Shown here one piece after another: positions 1 through 5,368 of a stretch of DNA of 6,113 bases. The DNA is from Candidatus Dormiibacterota bacterium (GTDB taxonomy: Bacteria > Chloroflexota > Dormibacteria > Aeolococcales > Aeolococcaceae), in assembly GCA_019234035.1 (NCBI GenBank), contig JAFALX010000349.1, positions 1 through 6,113 of the forward strand, written 5' to 3'. The notes under the pieces were generated by a model that was given only the letters and a program-made list of their open reading frames with translations, did no database searches and was not told where the DNA came from. How positions within the stretch are numbered: position 1 is the first letter of the stretch; the number at the start of each line of letters is the position of its first letter. The position numbers were made by a program, and so were the translations under genes.

Positions 1-20
1 CGGGGCTCCCTTTTCTTTTT
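1..20 (+). terminator. Probable 3' half of an intrinsic terminator, cut by the window edge
   Basis: The window opens with a GC-rich arm (CGGGGCTCCC, 1-10) followed at once by a T-rich tract (TTTTCTTTTT, 11-20). In DNA this GC-rich the T run stands out. A GC arm plus T tract is the downstream half of a Rho-independent terminator; the matching 5' arm (expected GGGAGCCCCG) would lie to the left of base 1. If so, a plus-strand gene ends just outside the window and the gene starting at 110 is transcribed separately. Only half of the structure is visible, so the call is tentative. Confidence 0.4.
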
Positions 21-91
21 GTCTCCCAGCCCTTCGACACCCGTGCAACGGTGCGGTCGCGCGGCACGCCCGCCGCTGATGCCGGGCCTAC

Positions 92-98
92 GGTGAGG
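92..98 (+). promoter_or_regulatory. Ribosome binding site for the gene at 110
   Basis: GGTGAGG lies 11 bases upstream of the ATG at 110 and is a reasonable, slightly distant Shine-Dalgarno match. It supports this ATG, which also places a complete signal peptide at the start of the protein. I could not identify a convincing -35/-10 promoter pair between the T tract and this site. Confidence 0.45.
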
Positions 99-109
99 CG
101 TCGCTGATC

Positions 110-1321
110 ATGGTTGCCAGGCATCCGCACGCACTGAGGGCGGCAGCGCTCGCGCTGCTGGCAACGCTGCTCGCGGTGACCGTGCCGCTGCCGGCGCGCG
201 CGGCCGACAGCGACGCCGTTCCGATCCTGCGGACGTCACACCCGTTCCCGCACGGCTACATGGAGTACGACGCGAGCGCCGGGCAGACGATCACCGATTT
301 CTTCACCGTGGTCAACGGGGGTCAGGTGGCGGGCTCGTTCATCCTGTTCGCGGCGGACGGCCTCACCTCCCAGGTGACGGGCGTCGTGTACGCCAACCCG
401 GCGAACCCGTTCCCCGACGGTCCGTCGGGCAACGGTGAGTACGGCGCAGGGACGTGGATAACGCTCGGTCAGTCGTCGGTGCAGCTCGCATCCGCAGCCA
501 GCAGCGTCGTGAGTCTCACGGTGAAGGTGCCGGCGACGGCCGCGCCCGGCGACTGGGTGGGCTCGGTGTCAGCGATGAACCCGGTGCCACAGCACTCCGG
601 CGGGCAGTTCGGGTTCAACGTGACGACGCGCGTGACGATCGCGGTGGTGGTGCACGTCGCCGGCCCGCTGAATCTCGACGCGGTGAGCCTGGGCACGCCG
701 TACATCACCGTCGAGAATCACACGCGCCAGATCCTCAACATCCCCCTGCAGTACATGGGCGACGTGCTCGTCAAGCCGTTCGTCGACCTGAAGCTGCTCG
801 ACGCGCGCAAGCGCGTGCTGTTCTCGATCGACCGGCAGCTCGACACCTTTGTGCCGCACACGACGCTGATCTACCCGGTGCCGCTCGACAACACAAGGGT
901 CGGACCGGGCAACTACCAGGTGGTCATCGACTTCGGGCCCACCGGCGCGGAGCAGCACTTCGTCCGCAACTTCACGGTGACCACCGGCCAGGCGAACGTG
1001 CCGCCGCCCTCGCAGCGCGGACGGCCGCCGGCGGGCCTCAGCCCGCTGCTCTGGCTGATCGCGCTGGTGCCGTTGCTGGCCCTCATCTTGATTCTGCTGC
1101 TGCTTGCGCGGCGCCGCCGTCGCTGCGCGCACTGCGGCAGGCAGTGGAGCGGACGGCGCGTCAGCGTGGCCGAGGTCGAAGAGGTGCGTTCCTGCGTGCG
1201 CTGCAAGGGATCGCTTTCACGATTCGGCTCCCGCGTGCGGCTCTGCCCTGACTGCTTCGCCGGGCATCGCGGCTGGGATCGCAGCGCGGCGCACGTGAAG
1301 GTGCACGCGGCGCATCGCTAG
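110..1321 (+). CDS. Secreted DUF916-like (WxL-associated type) beta-sandwich protein with C-terminal membrane anchor and cytoplasmic cysteine-rich tail
   Basis: This 403-residue protein has an N-terminal signal peptide (residues 1-31, basic start, Ala/Leu core, cleavage probably at ARA-AD). Residues about 40-185 resemble the DUF916 / WxL-protein peptidoglycan-binding domain: a Tyr-x-Ala-Gly-Gln start of an N-terminal strand, the GAGTWITL strand around 112-119, and the VPATAAPGDWVGSV segment (140-153) matching the family's 'VP.da.PGdh.g' signature. Residues about 186-292 form a second beta-rich domain resembling the DUF3324-like half of such proteins. A Pro-rich linker (297-308) leads to one membrane helix (about 310-333), then five arginines. 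With the signal peptide this predicts an N-outside, C-inside topology. The tail (334-403) is unusual: it has three Cys-x2-Cys pairs (339/342, 362/365, 379/382), like a zinc ribbon plus an extra pair. No LPxTG-type motif precedes the helix, so sortase anchoring is not indicated. The likely role is binding or organising cell-surface material; the ligand is unknown. The family assignment is from recognised motifs, not a database search. Confidence 0.75.
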   Translation: MVARHPHALRAAALALLATLLAVTVPLPARAADSDAVPILRTSHPFPHGYMEYDASAGQTITDFFTVVNGGQVAGSFILFAADGLTSQVTGVVYANPANPFPDGPSGNGEYGAGTWITLGQSSVQLASAASSVVSLTVKVPATAAPGDWVGSVSAMNPVPQHSGGQFGFNVTTRVTIAVVVHVAGPLNLDAVSLGTPYITVENHTRQILNIPLQYMGDVLVKPFVDLKLLDARKRVLFSIDRQLDTFVPHTTLIYPVPLDNTRVGPGNYQVVIDFGPTGAEQHFVRNFTVTTGQANVPPPSQRGRPPAGLSPLLWLIALVPLLALILILLLLARRRRRCAHCGRQWSGRRVSVAEVEEVRSCVRCKGSLSRFGSRVRLCPDCFAGHRGWDRSAAHVKVHAAHR

Positions 1322-1337
1322 AGAGCGCGCCAGAGAT

Positions 1338-1354
1338 GCGCCCCGGTCGGGCGC
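1338..1354. terminator. Possible bidirectional hairpin between convergent genes
   Basis: GCGCCC (1338-1343) and GGGCGC (1349-1354) form a perfect 6-bp GC stem with a 5-base loop, lying in the 38-base gap between the TAG of the DUF916-like gene and the stop of the minus-strand phosphatase. Position suits a shared terminator. Neither side has a T tract, so it may only assist Rho-dependent termination or be a chance GC inverted repeat. Confidence 0.3.
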
Positions 1355-1359
1355 GGCGG

Positions 1360-1848
1360 TCAGTCGGTGCGGATCAGGGTCGCAAGAGCGCGGACGCTCG
1401 CCAGCTGTCCATCGGTCGGCGCTGCGACGGGACGAACCTCAGTGACGCGACGGTAGGCATCCTCAAGGCTCCATCCCTGCAGGACGAGCGCCGCGCAAGC
1501 AACGGTGGGCGCACGCTCGACCCCGGCATGACAGTGCACGAGGACGGTACGTCCCGAGCCGGTGAGATCGCTGAGCGCTACTGCGGCGCGGCGAAGCTCG
1601 GCGATAGACGGCGTTCCATGATCGCGCAGGGGCTCGAGATACACCGCGACGTGCCGCGGCCAGGTCCGCCGCACTGCGTCGTCCTCCGCCCGCAGATCCA
1701 CCACGGCGTCGATGCCCGCGCTGACGAGCGCAGCCACCTGGACGGAGGACGGCGCGGAGCCCACCCACAGGCCGGGCACGATCTCGTCGGCGTCGGCGCG
1801 CTGGCGGAAGACGCTCTGGACGGCCCGCGTCAGGACGGCGTTGACCAC
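1360..1848 (-). CDS. Dual-specificity / tyrosine-type protein phosphatase (cysteine-based)
   Basis: Reading from a GTG at 1848 gives a 162-residue cytoplasmic protein with no signal peptide or membrane helix. The fold start is clear: DEIVPGLWVGSAPS (residues 21-34) matches the opening 'I...lylG' strand of dual-specificity phosphatases. The signature loop HCHAGVER (105-112) gives the catalytic Cys106 and phosphate-binding Arg112 (HCx5R). Asp76, in EPLRDHGTP about 30 residues before the cysteine, is the probable general acid. The family hydrolyses phosphotyrosine, and sometimes phosphoserine/threonine or other phosphoesters. Oddity: the residue after Arg112 is Ala, not the usual Ser/Thr. Start choice: the frame stays open to an ATG at 2136, but that extension is Arg/Pro-rich, lacks family similarity and would run 170 bases into the divergent DUF4012 gene. 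No other in-frame ATG exists between, and the Shine-Dalgarno for GTG 1848 is weak (GAG core only). The gene appears monocistronic. Its neighbours suggest, but do not show, a role in envelope assembly. Confidence 0.8.
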   Translation of the reverse strand: MVNAVLTRAVQSVFRQRADADEIVPGLWVGSAPSSVQVAALVSAGIDAVVDLRAEDDAVRRTWPRHVAVYLEPLRDHGTPSIAELRRAAVALSDLTGSGRTVLVHCHAGVERAPTVACAALVLQGWSLEDAYRRVTEVRPVAAPTDGQLASVRALATLIRTD

Positions 1849-1966
1849 GCAGCTCAGTGTGAGACCGGCCGGGCGCCCCGGCGGGGCATCGACACCATCG
1901 TGACGGGCTCGTAAACCGGCCGGATCCGGGCCCGGACGCTCCGCAAGATGGCCGTGTGCTGCCGAC
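1849..1966. promoter_or_regulatory. Divergent intergenic region with nested palindromes
   Basis: This 118-base gap lies between the phosphatase (leftward) and the DUF4012 gene (rightward), so promoters for both should be here or overlap the gene starts. Overlapping perfect palindromes fill 1916-1936: CCGGCCGG (1916-1923), CCGGATCCGG (1920-1929) and TCCGGGCCCGGA (1925-1936). The 9-mer ACCGGCCGG occurs twice, at 1864-1872 and 1915-1923. A separate inverted repeat, GCCGGG/CCCGGC with a 3-base loop (1868-1882), would fold in the phosphatase mRNA leader. These could be an operator and a leader hairpin, but GC-rich DNA makes such repeats more common by chance. I found no clear -35/-10 pair on either strand. 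Confidence 0.35.
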
Positions 1967-3913
1967 GTGGCCGACACGCCGCGGCGTGGGCAATCCCGAA
2001 TGATCGCGCCGGCCGGCTCCGGCAGCGCTGCGGAAACGCCGCTCCTGGTCCGCGTGCGCCGGCGCAAACCTGAGCGGCGCCGCTGGCGCCGCTGGGCGCT
2101 GGGCGCCGGGACCCTGCTCCTGGTCGTCCTCGGCATCGAGGCCTGGCGCTACGCGTCGGCTGCGTTCGCGGTGCGCGACGGCCGCGAGCAGGTGGTGGAG
2201 GCGCAGCAGCTGCTGCAGACCGATCTCAGCCACCTCGACGCGGCGCGGGTGGCCGCAGCGGACCGTGATCTGCAGCAGGCGCTGCTGGACTTCGGCTCGC
2301 GGTCGCACGTGCTCTCCGACGGATGGCTCGCGCAGCTCGGCACGCACCTGCCCTGGCTCTCCGACCAGCTCAACGGAACCACGGCGCTGCGCGTGGCCGG
2401 CACCACCGGCACACGGTTCGCGCTCGACGTCGTGCAGCTGGCTCAGCAGGTCGTCTCGACCGGCACCGGTGCGGCGCCGGTGTCGCCGCTGCAGCGAATC
2501 GTTGCCGTCGCGGATCAGCGTCAGGCTGCGATTGGCACCGCCGTCTCCGACCTCGCCGCCTTCCGGCACGCGCTGAACGCGGTGCCGCACACACCGCTCG
2601 CAGGTCCGCTCGAGAGCGCCCGGCAGACCGTGCTGCGCGACGGCGCGCAACTGTCCGGAGGCGCAGGGCCTGCACTCGCCGTCCTGCAGGCGCTCCCGTC
2701 CGCAATCGGGCCCGGAACGCACACGTATCTGCTGCTGCTCGAAAACCCGGGAGAAGAACGTCCGAGTGGCGGGTACATCGGCGCCGTCGGGGTCGTGACC
2801 TTCACCGACGGCAGGCTCGCGGGCCTGCAGTTCAACGATTCGGCCGCGTATACGCCGCCGGAGGTGGCAATCCCGATTCCGCAGCCGCTGGACACGTACC
2901 TGTTCCACAGCTCGCCCTGGGAGCTGCAGGACGCCAACTGGTCGCCCGACTTCCCCACCGCGATGGCCGATGTCGAGCGGTTCTACACGGCGGACACAGG
3001 CAAAACGGTCGATGGCGACATCAGCGTCGACCCCATCGCGATGGAGTACGTGCTGCAGCTCATCGGGCCGGTGCATGTGCCTTCCTTCACCCAGACGATC
3101 ACCTCGCAGAACGCGCTGCAGGAGCTCAACTACATCACCAACTACGCGCGTCCCGGCGATCCCGGCAAGGCGTTCCTGGCGCCGTTCGGCCAGGTGGTGA
3201 CGCAGGACGTGCTGCAGGCGCCGACGTCGCAGCTGCCGTCGCTCGTGTCCGCGCTGCAGCGCGCGGCCACGCAGAAGCACCTCGTCGCGTTCTTCCACCA
3301 GCAACGCTTGGAGAATCTCGTGACCGGCGCCGGGTTCGGCGGCGTGGTGTCGCCGGCGACATCGGATTCGGTGATGGTCGACGACGCCAACCTCTCCGGC
3401 ACCAAGGGCGACCTCTTCGTGCAGCGCCACTTCTCGCTGCAGGTGCAGGTGAGCCCCGACGGCAGCGTGCGCGATCAGCTGACGCTCACCTACACCAACC
3501 CTGTCGTGACCGATCCGGCGGACAAGGCGCTGCTGCCGAACTCCGGCGGAGCGTACCGCGACTACGTGCGCTTGCTCATTCCCGAGACGGTGCAGATGCA
3601 GACGATCACGACAAGCGTGAACGGCGGGGCTGCCCAGCCGATGGCGCCGGACGCTGTCACGTATCAGTTCGAGCAGCAGGTGGTGGGTCTGTGGTTCGTG
3701 CTCCCGCAGGGCAGCAGCGAACGGATCACGCTCACCTACACCGGGCCTCTGGCCGATGTGAGCGTGTCGCCGGAGCGGTATCAGCTCACCTGGGTGAAGC
3801 AGGTCAACGCGCTCGACTGGCCGGTGAGCGCGTCGGTCCGCATGCCGGACGGGCGCGTCTCGCACTGGTCGTCGCAGCTGGCAACGGACCAGACGTGGTC
3901 CGCATCCAACTGA
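1967..3913 (+). CDS. DUF4012 domain protein, membrane-anchored extracellular
   Basis: This 648-residue protein has a cytoplasmic N-terminus rich in arginine (residues 29-42), one membrane helix (about 44-58) and a large extracellular part, a type II topology with no cleavable signal. Residues about 70-115 are helical and Gln/Leu/Ala-rich, possibly coiled coil. The DUF4012 core starts around 250: NPGEERPSGGYIGAVG (260-275) followed by a strand with TDGRL matches the family's 'N..E.RptGGfig..g.l....G.l' signature, and ANWSPDFP (323-330) matches its 'NwSPDFp' motif. The C-terminal third (about 485-640) is strand-rich with repeated LTLTYT-like segments (505-510, 587-592). DUF4012 proteins are often found in actinobacteria and Chloroflexota near surface-polysaccharide genes; their biochemical role is not established. 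Start choice: GTG 1967 is the upstream start; ATG 2000 (residue 12) is equally possible, and neither has a good ribosome binding site. The stop lies 4 bases before the sortase start, so the two are probably co-transcribed and may cooperate at the outer membrane face. Confidence 0.85.
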   Translation: MADTPRRGQSRMIAPAGSGSAAETPLLVRVRRRKPERRRWRRWALGAGTLLLVVLGIEAWRYASAAFAVRDGREQVVEAQQLLQTDLSHLDAARVAAADRDLQQALLDFGSRSHVLSDGWLAQLGTHLPWLSDQLNGTTALRVAGTTGTRFALDVVQLAQQVVSTGTGAAPVSPLQRIVAVADQRQAAIGTAVSDLAAFRHALNAVPHTPLAGPLESARQTVLRDGAQLSGGAGPALAVLQALPSAIGPGTHTYLLLLENPGEERPSGGYIGAVGVVTFTDGRLAGLQFNDSAAYTPPEVAIPIPQPLDTYLFHSSPWELQDANWSPDFPTAMADVERFYTADTGKTVDGDISVDPIAMEYVLQLIGPVHVPSFTQTITSQNALQELNYITNYARPGDPGKAFLAPFGQVVTQDVLQAPTSQLPSLVSALQRAATQKHLVAFFHQQRLENLVTGAGFGGVVSPATSDSVMVDDANLSGTKGDLFVQRHFSLQVQVSPDGSVRDQLTLTYTNPVVTDPADKALLPNSGGAYRDYVRLLIPETVQMQTITTSVNGGAAQPMAPDAVTYQFEQQVVGLWFVLPQGSSERITLTYTGPLADVSVSPERYQLTWVKQVNALDWPVSASVRMPDGRVSHWSSQLATDQTWSASN

Positions 3914-3917
3914 TGTC

Positions 3918-4571
3918 ATGAGCGAGGTGTTTCGCGTTCGCAAGCGCCGCAAGTCCAGCCTGATGCGGCGCCTCACGCGGCCGGTGCGACGGCTCGGGCG
4001 CGTGTCCAAGCTGCGGATCGCGATCGTCGTCGCGATGGTGCTCGCCGCCGCCGGCGGTGCAGCCGCGCTCGTGCTGATCCTGAGCGGACCGCGCGAAGAA
4101 GCGCCGGCCACGGCGGCGGCGCCGCCACTCGCACTCGGACCAGCCGGGCTCCGGCCCGCACGCTCGGTGACGGCAGCGACGGTGCCGCTGACGACTCGTC
4201 TGATCGCGCCCGCCGGTGGCATCGACATCTCGGTGGTGCAGGGCGACGGCGTGACCGTCCCGCTCGGCCTCGCCGTGCACTACCCGGGCACCGATCAACC
4301 GGGCGGGGGCAGCAACGCGCTCTTCTACGCGCACGCGCGGCCGGGCATGTTCCAGGGGCTCTACAAGCTGCACGTCAACGACAGCATCACCGCGGTGCGC
4401 GCCGACGGCAGCCAGCTCGCATACCACGTGGCCGCGCTCGAGTACGTGCCCTACAACGACCTGAGCGTGCTCAATCAGACGCAGTACGACGAGATGACGC
4501 TTCTGACGTGCACCTCATACGACTCGCACACGCCGCGATTCATCGTCATCGCGCTACCCGGCAGCGGATAG
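3918..4571 (+). CDS. Membrane-anchored sortase family transpeptidase
   Basis: This 217-residue protein has a very basic cytoplasmic N-terminus (about 6-33, Arg/Lys-rich), a membrane helix (about 34-56), an Ala/Pro-rich linker (58-90) and an extracellular sortase domain (about 95-213). The catalytic triad is visible: His139 in NALFYAHA, Cys198 in TLLTCTS and Arg207 in TPRFIVIA. The order and spacing fit the family (PF04203), in which the cysteine cleaves a sorting motif in a substrate protein and transfers it to an amino nucleophile in the envelope. The Leu-Leu-Thr-Cys-Thr and Arg-Phe-Ile-Val context is closest to class D/E/F-type housekeeping or accessory sortases; I cannot set the class by eye. 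The sequence around the histidine (YAHA) departs from the common GH[RS]. Start at ATG 3918, 4 bases after the DUF4012 stop; an ATG at 3913 is out of use because it hits TGA after two codons. No strong Shine-Dalgarno is present, so translational coupling to DUF4012 is likely. No LPxTG-like substrate with a following membrane helix occurs in the window. Confidence 0.85.
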   Translation: MSEVFRVRKRRKSSLMRRLTRPVRRLGRVSKLRIAIVVAMVLAAAGGAAALVLILSGPREEAPATAAAPPLALGPAGLRPARSVTAATVPLTTRLIAPAGGIDISVVQGDGVTVPLGLAVHYPGTDQPGGGSNALFYAHARPGMFQGLYKLHVNDSITAVRADGSQLAYHVAALEYVPYNDLSVLNQTQYDEMTLLTCTSYDSHTPRFIVIALPGSG

Positions 4572-4574
4572 ACC

Positions 4575-4584
4575 GATCGCGATC
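4575..4584. repeat. 10-bp perfect palindrome between convergent stop codons
   Basis: GATCGCGATC spans the 11-base gap between the sortase TAG (4569-4571) and the stop of the minus-strand methyltransferase (4583-4585). It has no loop and no T tract, so it is not a convincing terminator. The two transcription units are therefore almost abutting, and transcripts probably overlap at their 3' ends. Confidence 0.3.
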
Positions 4585-5368
4585 AGCTGTTCGCGGAAGC
4601 AGCGACTGGCACAGGCGAGGTCGCGGGCATCCCCGTGGCGATGACGCCGATACGCGCTGCGTAGTCGATGCGGTGCAGCATGAGCCGCGGGCGCTCCCGC
4701 TGCACGTATTCGTCGACCGCGCGGCGTGAGCCCTCCCAGTGCCCGTAGTCATCGATGATCAGCACGGCCCCGGGCGCCATACGCGGCACCAGATATGCAA
4801 GCTCGTCGCGAGTCGACTCGTACCAGTCGGTGTCGAGACGGAGCAGTGCGATCGAGTCCGGCACAGTGTTTGGAAGCGTCTCCTCCACCTTGCCGACCAC
4901 GTAACGCAGCGATGTCGCGGGATACCCGCTGAGCGCCATGGTCTTCTCGACGTCATGCAGGCTTGCCAGCGCAAGCACCTGGTTGTGGTGCACGGGCGAG
5001 GCGAGGAGCTCAGACGCCGTGGCGCCGTCGACCGCGCGACGGTCGACGTCGGTGGGCTCGGACATGCCCTCGAAGGTGTCGTACAGCCAGAGCGTGCGTG
5101 ACGTGTCACCGGCCTCGACGAGCGTGCGTGCCGCGGCCAGCATGCTGCCGCCGCGCCACACGCCGCATTCCACGATGTCACCCTCGATGCCGGCGGCGAT
5201 GAGGTAGCGCACCGCCTCACACAGCGCGATGACGCGCGGTTGCGTCGTCCTCGTATACGGCCGTACCGCATCGACCGTTCGCAGGATGGCCGGGTCGATG
5301 TCGGCGGGCGCGCGAACGATGGCGTACCCCGCGCGGTTGACCGCCTTCCTGATCATGCTGCGCAGCAT
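4583..5368 (-). CDS. TylF/MycF-family SAM-dependent O-methyltransferase
   Basis: The 261-residue product matches the TylF (macrocin O-methyltransferase) family in length and motifs. The SAM-binding motif I is DIVECGVWRGG (residues 64-74, Glu67, Gly69, Gly73), followed by the acidic loop LYDTFEGM (95-102, Asp97 probably contacting the SAM ribose). LRLDTDWYEST (176-186) and LIIDDYGHWEGS (203-214) supply the aspartates (Asp179 or 181, with Asp206 and Asp207) that in NovP and MycF bind a divalent metal positioning the sugar hydroxyls. Characterised members methylate deoxysugars of macrolides or novobiocin; relatives in surface-glycan clusters are thought to methylate polysaccharide sugars. No signal peptide, so cytoplasmic. 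Start: ATG 5368 overlaps the upstream gene's stop as TGATG; a second in-frame ATG at 5356 is possible. The frame is open to 5704 but that part overlaps the upstream gene. Its position next to an envelope-protein unit favours glycan decoration over antibiotic synthesis, as an inference. Confidence 0.88.
   Translation of the reverse strand: MLRSMIRKAVNRAGYAIVRAPADIDPAILRTVDAVRPYTRTTQPRVIALCEAVRYLIAAGIEGDIVECGVWRGGSMLAAARTLVEAGDTSRTLWLYDTFEGMSEPTDVDRRAVDGATASELLASPVHHNQVLALASLHDVEKTMALSGYPATSLRYVVGKVEETLPNTVPDSIALLRLDTDWYESTRDELAYLVPRMAPGAVLIIDDYGHWEGSRRAVDEYVQRERPRLMLHRIDYAARIGVIATGMPATSPVPVAASANS

Noticed and set aside
1037..1123. Membrane helix plus five arginines of the DUF916-like protein as a cell-wall sorting signal
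   Set aside because: No LPxTG-like pentapeptide precedes the helix, and the protein continues about 65 residues past the arginines, which is unlike a sorting signal.
1336..1914. A 192-codon plus-strand open frame opposite the phosphatase
   Set aside because: It is antisense to the HCx5R phosphatase, lacks any domain motif and has no ribosome binding site of note.
1849..2136. N-terminal extension of the phosphatase to an ATG at 2136
   Set aside because: The extra 96 residues are Arg/Pro-rich, unlike any phosphatase N-terminus, and would be antisense to the start of the divergent DUF4012 gene.
3533..3547. LPNSG in the DUF4012 protein (residues 523-527) and LPGSG at the very end of the sortase (residues 213-217) as sortase sorting signals
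   Set aside because: The first is internal to a strand-rich domain; the second ends the protein. Neither is followed by a membrane helix and basic tail, so both look like chance resemblances.
2323..3921. A 532-codon plus-strand open frame inside the DUF4012 gene
   Set aside because: Arg/Ala-rich, no recognisable motif, fully covered by the DUF4012 frame; a frame shadow of GC-rich DNA.
1463..4228. A 921-codon open frame on the minus strand, antisense to the phosphatase region, DUF4012 gene and part of the sortase gene
   Set aside because: Its composition is Arg/His/Ala/Gly-rich without domain motifs, as expected for the antisense shadow of GC-biased codons. The plus-strand DUF4012 and sortase frames have clear family signatures over the same bases.
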